A DNA stretch of 64,000 nucleotides from Microbotryum silenes-acaulis (taxonomy: Eukaryota; Basidiomycota; Microbotryomycetes; Microbotryales; Microbotryaceae), in assembly GCA_003665825.1 (NCBI GenBank), contig QPFY01000009.1:1287984-1351983 (forward strand). The letters run 5' to 3'. A model generated the notes under the pieces. That model was given only the letters and a program-made list of their open reading frames with translations. It did no database searches and was not told the DNA's origin. The position numbers and the translations under genes are program-made. This document shows positions 59,201 to 64,000 of this stretch, piece after piece; position 1 is the stretch's first letter, and each line of letters begins with the position of its first letter.

Positions 59201-61664
59201 GTACTTTTATGTGAGCGAGGCCCGGCGCCTCTTGGGCGACCAGGTTCCTCGATTTGGACACGTTGACGCCGTTGCGTGAGTTCATTCTAACGTCCAAGGT
59301 CGCACAAAGAAATGATCACTGACTTTATTGCATGACAGCCGTACCTATGGGGAGCCCGCCGGAAAAAGCGCAGCTCTAAAAGCGCACCGAGAACTAGTTC
59401 TTAGTGCGGTCTTTGGCGGCGCCCTTCTCAGTGGTGCTCCGCGAATTCCGCCCTCGCAGGTCCGCGAGCGAATGAAGGTGACACACCGTCAGAAAGATGA
59501 AGCAAATGCGCGACTGCCTACTGACAGGGACCCATCTTGAAACGGACAGATTGTTGTCACTGAACTCATGGACTTCGTCTTACTTGAGTATACACAATAC
59601 CTGACAAAGCAAATGCGAGACCACGCAATCAAGGCGGATCGCGTGGAGCTCGCCGATTTCATACGGATCAACCGTGTCAATGCAGGAGCCGAAGCCATTG
59701 AGGTGGAGCAACATCGACTTGCAACTCGACTTGAAGCACAGCTCCAAGCGGTTTCCAGCTGGGAGAAAGATCCGACCGGACAATGGTCGCCATTTGAAAC
59801 AAAGTGCGTACTTGCCCAATGACTATAGATGGCCCTGAGCTTATTGTATACTACAACTTCCTCGGACTGCACAGACGACTGTCAATAGTGATGGACGCCT
59901 TTTCGGACAATCCTACAATTGACTACAATGCGCACATCAACGGGAGCATCTCGGTCTTTGCGGCAAATGCGATCGACCGCTTAGCCATGCGCCGAAATGG
60001 AGGCGCGGTCTTCATCGAAAACCAGCTAGGAACCTTTTCAACAACCGCCATTGCCTACGAACTTCTACTCATTGCCTTTGGGAAAGATCACCCGTCTATC
60101 AAAGGTCTTGCAAAACCCAGCCCGCACAATGTCGGCAATCCACCTCACGCCAGGTGGATGTCGGGATTCCGAGAGATCGGACCTCCTTTTGGGATCGACC
60201 CGGACGCCAAATCACAGGCAAACAATCATAGCCACTCGACGTAAGTCTAAACCCTGTACTGTACACCGCCTTCTTGGCACAGGCGGTGCACGGTCAATCC
60301 TCCATGCACCGCGTTCCAGCATTTCCGTGACCAACAATCCGCGGTCGGTTGTTTGACGAGTGCAGCACGAATTCCCTGTGCACTGGAACCCCTCTGAAGT
60401 CGGGCGCTTCCCCACCTTCTGAAACCTTTTTACTTGATTGCTGATACCAATAATCTTATGACATCAGTCTTTCCGAGCTCAACCCTTCGGTGCTTCTCAC
60501 CCTTGTTCAGGAATATATTGTCGAACACAAGATCCACTGGTTCCCAATTGCCAAGCCTTATGGGACTGGCAAATTCACCTTGCTTTGCTGCAACTATCGC
60601 AAAGTTGCTGAGGCATCCTCAACACGTCGTCCAGCACCCGCAGCAGCAGCAATGATCATTGACGACGAGGCCGACAGCGAGGAAGAAGAAGACACAACTC
60701 CGGACCCTCAAGCATATTTTGGCTGTCCGCTGTTTGACACTCAGGAGCCCTTGCTGCTTGGAACATTCAAGGGTGATTTTCGTCGCCTGGTCAACACAAT
60801 TGGACAGAAGGACAACATGGGAAAACCATGCTGGCGTACTCAGTGGAACTTCATGCTCAATCATTTTGACTGGAACAAGCCCGAACACAAGGTGAATCCC
60901 TCCCCAACTTCTACTCCCTTTTGCGACATTGACCAAAAGTGACATGTTTGTCCCTCAGTACTTTGCCATTCTTGCATTGTGCTACACGGCCCCCACTGAT
61001 CATCAAACATGGCCCGTTGTTGCAAAGGCTCGTCCTGAAGCAGCCAAAGTTGTAGGTGACCCCATGCTGCGCCAGAGCTCAAGATAAAGAGCTCAAACTA
61101 CCTCCTGGGTCCTTACCCACAGGGCAACCACAATGCACCAACAGACAGTGTTGGGCCCGCATCAAAGCCTCCCCAAGTCAAGACCTCGTTTCCAAGTCGT
61201 CTGGGTCCTCATTGGATATCTGATGTACCGCTTTGATCCAACGATCCGGTACCCACGCTCTACGCCTTATGAAGACGTTTCAGCACTGTTTTCATACTTT
61301 GCAGACCGATTCCAGCTAAGCTCCCGACTCTTCTCTCAAATAAACCCGCTCAACCTCAACAGTGCAACAGGATATCTTCATTTATATGATTCATCTCGTT
61401 CCAAACCTGCACTGCCGGTCATTGGTGGCATTCGTGATGGGGGTGTCCTTGTGACAACCAATCAAGCCAGCCCAAGCGACATCAGAATCAGGTAAGCTGG
61501 GTGGTATACTTTCCTGTAGGCAGGTGCCTGCAAGATCACTGAGACTTCATCACAGACTGGCAGCATTAGAGCATGCATGGACAAATGGAAACTATCAACA
61601 GCTGCTGGTTCCGTTTTACGGCAGCCAATCCCAGGCGATGCTCGATGATTTTTTCAATGTTTAG
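56276..61664 (+). CDS. Gene F: large unknown protein, 1233 aa, 14 coding-exon blocks after a split start codon
   Basis: Exons are A at 56276, then 56628-57336, 57406-57729, 57798-57906, 58025-58262, 58338-58479, 58553-58646, 58923-59275, 59339-59477, 59550-59803, 59875-60240, 60468-60891, 60959-61051, 61145-61491 and 61556-61664. Every junction is GT-AG and keeps frame, ending at TAG (FFNV). The acceptor at 61144 could instead be 61132. The start is ATG split as A/TG across a 351-bp intron, with an upstream in-frame stop at 56243. The N-terminus is acidic (DVSGSEAEDD) and a second acidic tract (DEADSEEEED) lies near residue 980. No catalytic motif or membrane segment is recognised. Three long introns carry the palindromic repeats. 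Family unknown. Confidence 0.75.
56447..56470. repeat. Palindromic mini-repeat in the start-codon intron of F
   Basis: GTGCACGGTCAA joins TTCATCATGCAC; 24 bp, near-palindromic around AATT. Confidence 0.75.
58676..58845. repeat. Three palindromic mini-repeats in one F intron
   Basis: 58676-58699 (GTGCATGAACAA joined to TTCACCGTGTAC), 58756-58779 (GTGCATGCCCAA joined to TTCCCCATGCAC) and a decayed copy at 58822-58845 (GTGCACACGGAA joined to TTCACCATGAGG). Spacings are 80 and 66 bp. The host intron is 276 bp against about 70 bp for most F introns. Confidence 0.75.
60286..60383. repeat. Two palindromic mini-repeats in one F intron
   Basis: 60286-60309 (GTGCACGGTCAA joined to TCCTCCATGCAC) and 60360-60383 (GTGCAGCACGAA joined to TTCCCTGTGCAC) lie 74 bp apart in a 227-bp intron. 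Confidence 0.75.
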
Positions 61665-61687
61665 TCAAGCAGGCCTGTAACCAGTTC

Positions 61688-61765
61688 CTTTTTATATGGA
61701 CACTTTCCAAATACCAAATGCCAAATCCCCTCACCAGTTGCCCGCCAGCTCTCCACGCGCTTGAG
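61688..61765 (+). repeat. Hairpin-type short repeat, truncated copy before array 2
   Basis: TTATATGGACACTTTCC, then CAAATACCAAATGCCAAATCC and GCCCGCCAGCTCT match 12480-12545. The copy then stops at the array leader. Confidence 0.6.
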
Positions 61766-64000
61766 TATATACGTATCATAGGTGGGGTACAGCCCAATTC
61801 CGGGATACGTTTTGGAATAGAACCCCAAATCCCCAGTGAAAATGAAAATTGACAGTGCAGGGGGAATTGCTCGTGCACTGCTGAAATCCAGTTATTTGGC
61901 AAAACCGCCAAATCGAGGTGCACGGTCGATTGCTCGTGCACTGCTGAAATCCACTTTTTCGACTCTGAAGGGCGGCACGGGTCAAAAACCGCCAAATCGA
62001 GGTGCACGGTCAATTGCTCGTGCACTGCTGAAATCCACTTTTTCGGCAAAACCGTCAAATCGAGGTGCACGGTCAATTGCTCGTGCACCGCTGAAATCCA
62101 CTTTTTCGACTCTGAAGGGCGGCACGGGTCAAAAACCGCCAAATCGAGGTGCACGGTCAATTGCTCGTGCACTGCTGAAATCCACTTTTTCGGCAAAACC
62201 GTCAAATCGAGGTGCACGGTCAATTGCTCGTGCACTGCTGAAATCCACTTTTTCGACGCTGAAGGGCGGCACACGTCAAAAACCGTCAAATCGAGGTGCA
62301 CGGTCAATTGCTCGTGCACCGTTGAAATCCACTTTTTCGACTCTGAAGGGCGGCACGGGTCAAAAACCGCCAAATCGAGGTGCACGGTCAATTGCTCGTG
62401 CACTGCTGAAATCCACTTTTTCGGCAAAACCGTCAAATCGAGGTGCACGGTCAATTGCTCGTGCACCGCTGAAATCCACTTTTTCGACTCTGAAGGGCGG
62501 CACGGGTCAAAAACCGCCAAATCGAGGTGCACGGTCAATTGCTCGTGCACTGCTGAAATCCACTTTTTCGGCAAAACCGTCAAATCGAGGTGCACGGTCA
62601 ATTGCTCGTGCACTGCTGAAATCCACTTTTTCGACGCTGAAGGGCGGCACACGTCAAAAACCGTCAAATCGAGGTGCACGGTCAATTGCTCGTGCACCGT
62701 TGAAATCCACTTTTTCGACTCTGAAGGGCGGCACGGGTCAAAAACCGCCAAATCGAGGTGCACGGTCAATTGCTCGTGCACTGCTGAAATCCACTTTTTC
62801 GGCAAAACCGTCAAATCGAGGTGCACGGTCAATTGCTCGTGCACCGCTGAAATCCACTTTTTCGACTCTGAAGGGCGGCACGGGTCAAAAACCGCCAAAT
62901 CGAGGTGCACGGTCAATTGCTCGTGCACTGCTGAAATCCACTTTTTCGGCAAAACCGTCAAATCGAGGTGCACGGTCAATTGCTCGTGCACTGCTGAAAT
63001 CCACTTTTTCGACGCTGAAGGGCGGCACACGTCAAAAACCGTCAAATCGAGGTGCACGGTCAATTGCTCGTGCACCGTTGAAATCCACTTTTTCGACTCT
63101 GAAGGGCGGCACGGGTCAAAAACCGCCAAATCGAGGTGCACGGTCAATTGCTCGTGCACTGCTGAAATCCACTTTTTCGGCAAAACCGTCAAATCGAGGT
63201 GCACGGTCAATTGCTCGTGCACCGCTGAAATCCACTTTTTCGACTCTGAAGGGCGGCACGGGTCAAAAACCGCCAAATCGAGGTGCACGGTCAATTGCTC
63301 GTGCACTGCTGAAATCCACTTTTTCGGCAAAACCGTCAAATCGAGGTGCACGGTCAATTGCTCGTGCACCGCTGAAATCCACTTTTTCGACTCTGAAGGG
63401 CGGCACGGGTCAAAAACCGTCAAATCGAGGTGCACGGTCAATTGCTCGTGCACCGTTGAAATCCACTTTTTCGACTCTGAAGGGCGGCACGGGTCAAAAA
63501 CCGCCAAATCGAGGTGCACGGTCAATTGCTCGTGCACTGCTGAAATCCACTTTTTCGGCAAAACCGTCAAATCGAGGTGCACGGTCAATTGCTCGTGCAC
63601 CGCTGAAATCCACTTTTTCGACGCTGAAGGGCGGCACACGTCAAAAACCGTCAAATCGAGGTGCACGGTCAATTGCTCGTGCACCGTTGAAATCCACTTT
63701 TTCGACTCTGAAGGGCGGCACGGGTCAAAAACCGCCAAATCGAGGTGCACGGTCAATTGCTCGTGCACTGCTGAAATCCACTTTTTCGGCAAAACCGTCA
63801 AATCGAGGTGCACGGTCAATTGCTCGTGCACCGCTGAAATCCACTTTTTCGACTCTGAAGGGCGGCACGGGTCAAAAACCGCCAAATCGAGGTGCACGGT
63901 CAATTGCTCGTGCACTGCTGAAATCCACTTTTTCGGCAAAACCGTCAAATCGAGGTGCACGGTCAATTGCTCGTGCACCGCTGAAATCCACTTTTTCGAC
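61766..64000. repeat. Minisatellite array 2 with leader, runs off the window
   Basis: Leader 61766-61855 is nearly the same as 44815-44905. The array mixes 63- and 84-bp units in higher-order blocks; the marker GACGCTGAAGGGCGGCACACG recurs at 62255, 62633 and 63011, a period of exactly 378 bp. The minus-strand 774-aa ORF (61654-63978) reading KKWISAVHEQLTVHLDL is produced by the repeat. The right edge is not seen. Confidence 0.93.

Noticed and set aside
61133..61495. Separate 120-aa gene starting at ATG 61133
   Set aside because: It is exon 13 of F: the frame and splice sites join upstream and downstream exons, and the ATG is internal.
61654..63978. 774-aa minus-strand ORF as a gene
   Set aside because: Same repeat origin as array 1. 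The non-repeat C-terminus simply runs through the array leader and the hairpin repeat.
1..64000. tRNA, rRNA or other standard RNA genes
   Set aside because: No cloverleaf-like or rRNA-like sequence was noticed on either strand by eye; a covariance-model scan was not possible.

Overview
The window looks like nuclear DNA of a filamentous basidiomycete, probably an Agaricomycete. It is GC-rich and intron-dense, with many introns of about 63-120 bp that carry GT/AG ends and CTNAC-like branch sites. It holds a family of FunK1-type (fungal-specific) protein kinases, a PIF/Harbinger transposon and large minisatellites. There is no prokaryotic gene organisation. All gene models here are read from the sequence by splice-site and frame logic; no homology search was run.

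Region 1 (1 to about 33,755) is a nested palindrome built from two paralogous kinase genes, A and B. The order is: B0 (partial, -), A1 (+), spacer S1, A2 (-), B1 (+), intergenic block R, A3 (+), spacer S2, A4 (-), inverted R, B2 (-), A5 (+). The 11 kb from A2 to A3 recurs in reverse from A4 to A5. The A1-S1-A2 block recurs as a direct repeat in A3-S2-A4. A and B share three intron positions and phases (0,1,0), so they are paralogs. A1, A2 and A5 have lost the N-terminal part of A and sit head to head with B. A3 and A4 keep a full N-terminus and their own upstream region. The copies are near-identical except for short mosaic patches in the kinase C-terminus.

Region 2 (33.8-44.8 kb) has a 2.1 kb Harbinger element with TTA target duplications, an intact-looking Myb/SANT ORF and a broken transposase. 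It also has a direct duplication, a CT microsatellite, a decayed minus-strand gene and a 762-aa kinase-like gene (H) with a HNDVRAGN catalytic loop.

Region 3 (44.8-64.0 kb) is bounded by two minisatellite arrays with the same leader and the same 63/84-bp units. Between them lie dispersed repeats (47-51.5 kb) and three genes with no family I can name beyond one motif. D (-, 644 aa) and E (-, 397 aa, with a ParB-like GQHRYHVAGR box) are co-oriented, and F (+, 1233 aa, 14 coding-exon blocks after a split start codon) diverges from E. A 24-bp near-palindrome with half-site GTGCACGGTGAA is the core of every array unit. It also occurs as single or paired copies in the long introns of D and F and in the D/E gap. 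A ParB-like protein beside many palindromic sites is the most interesting lead in the window, but the link between them is inference.
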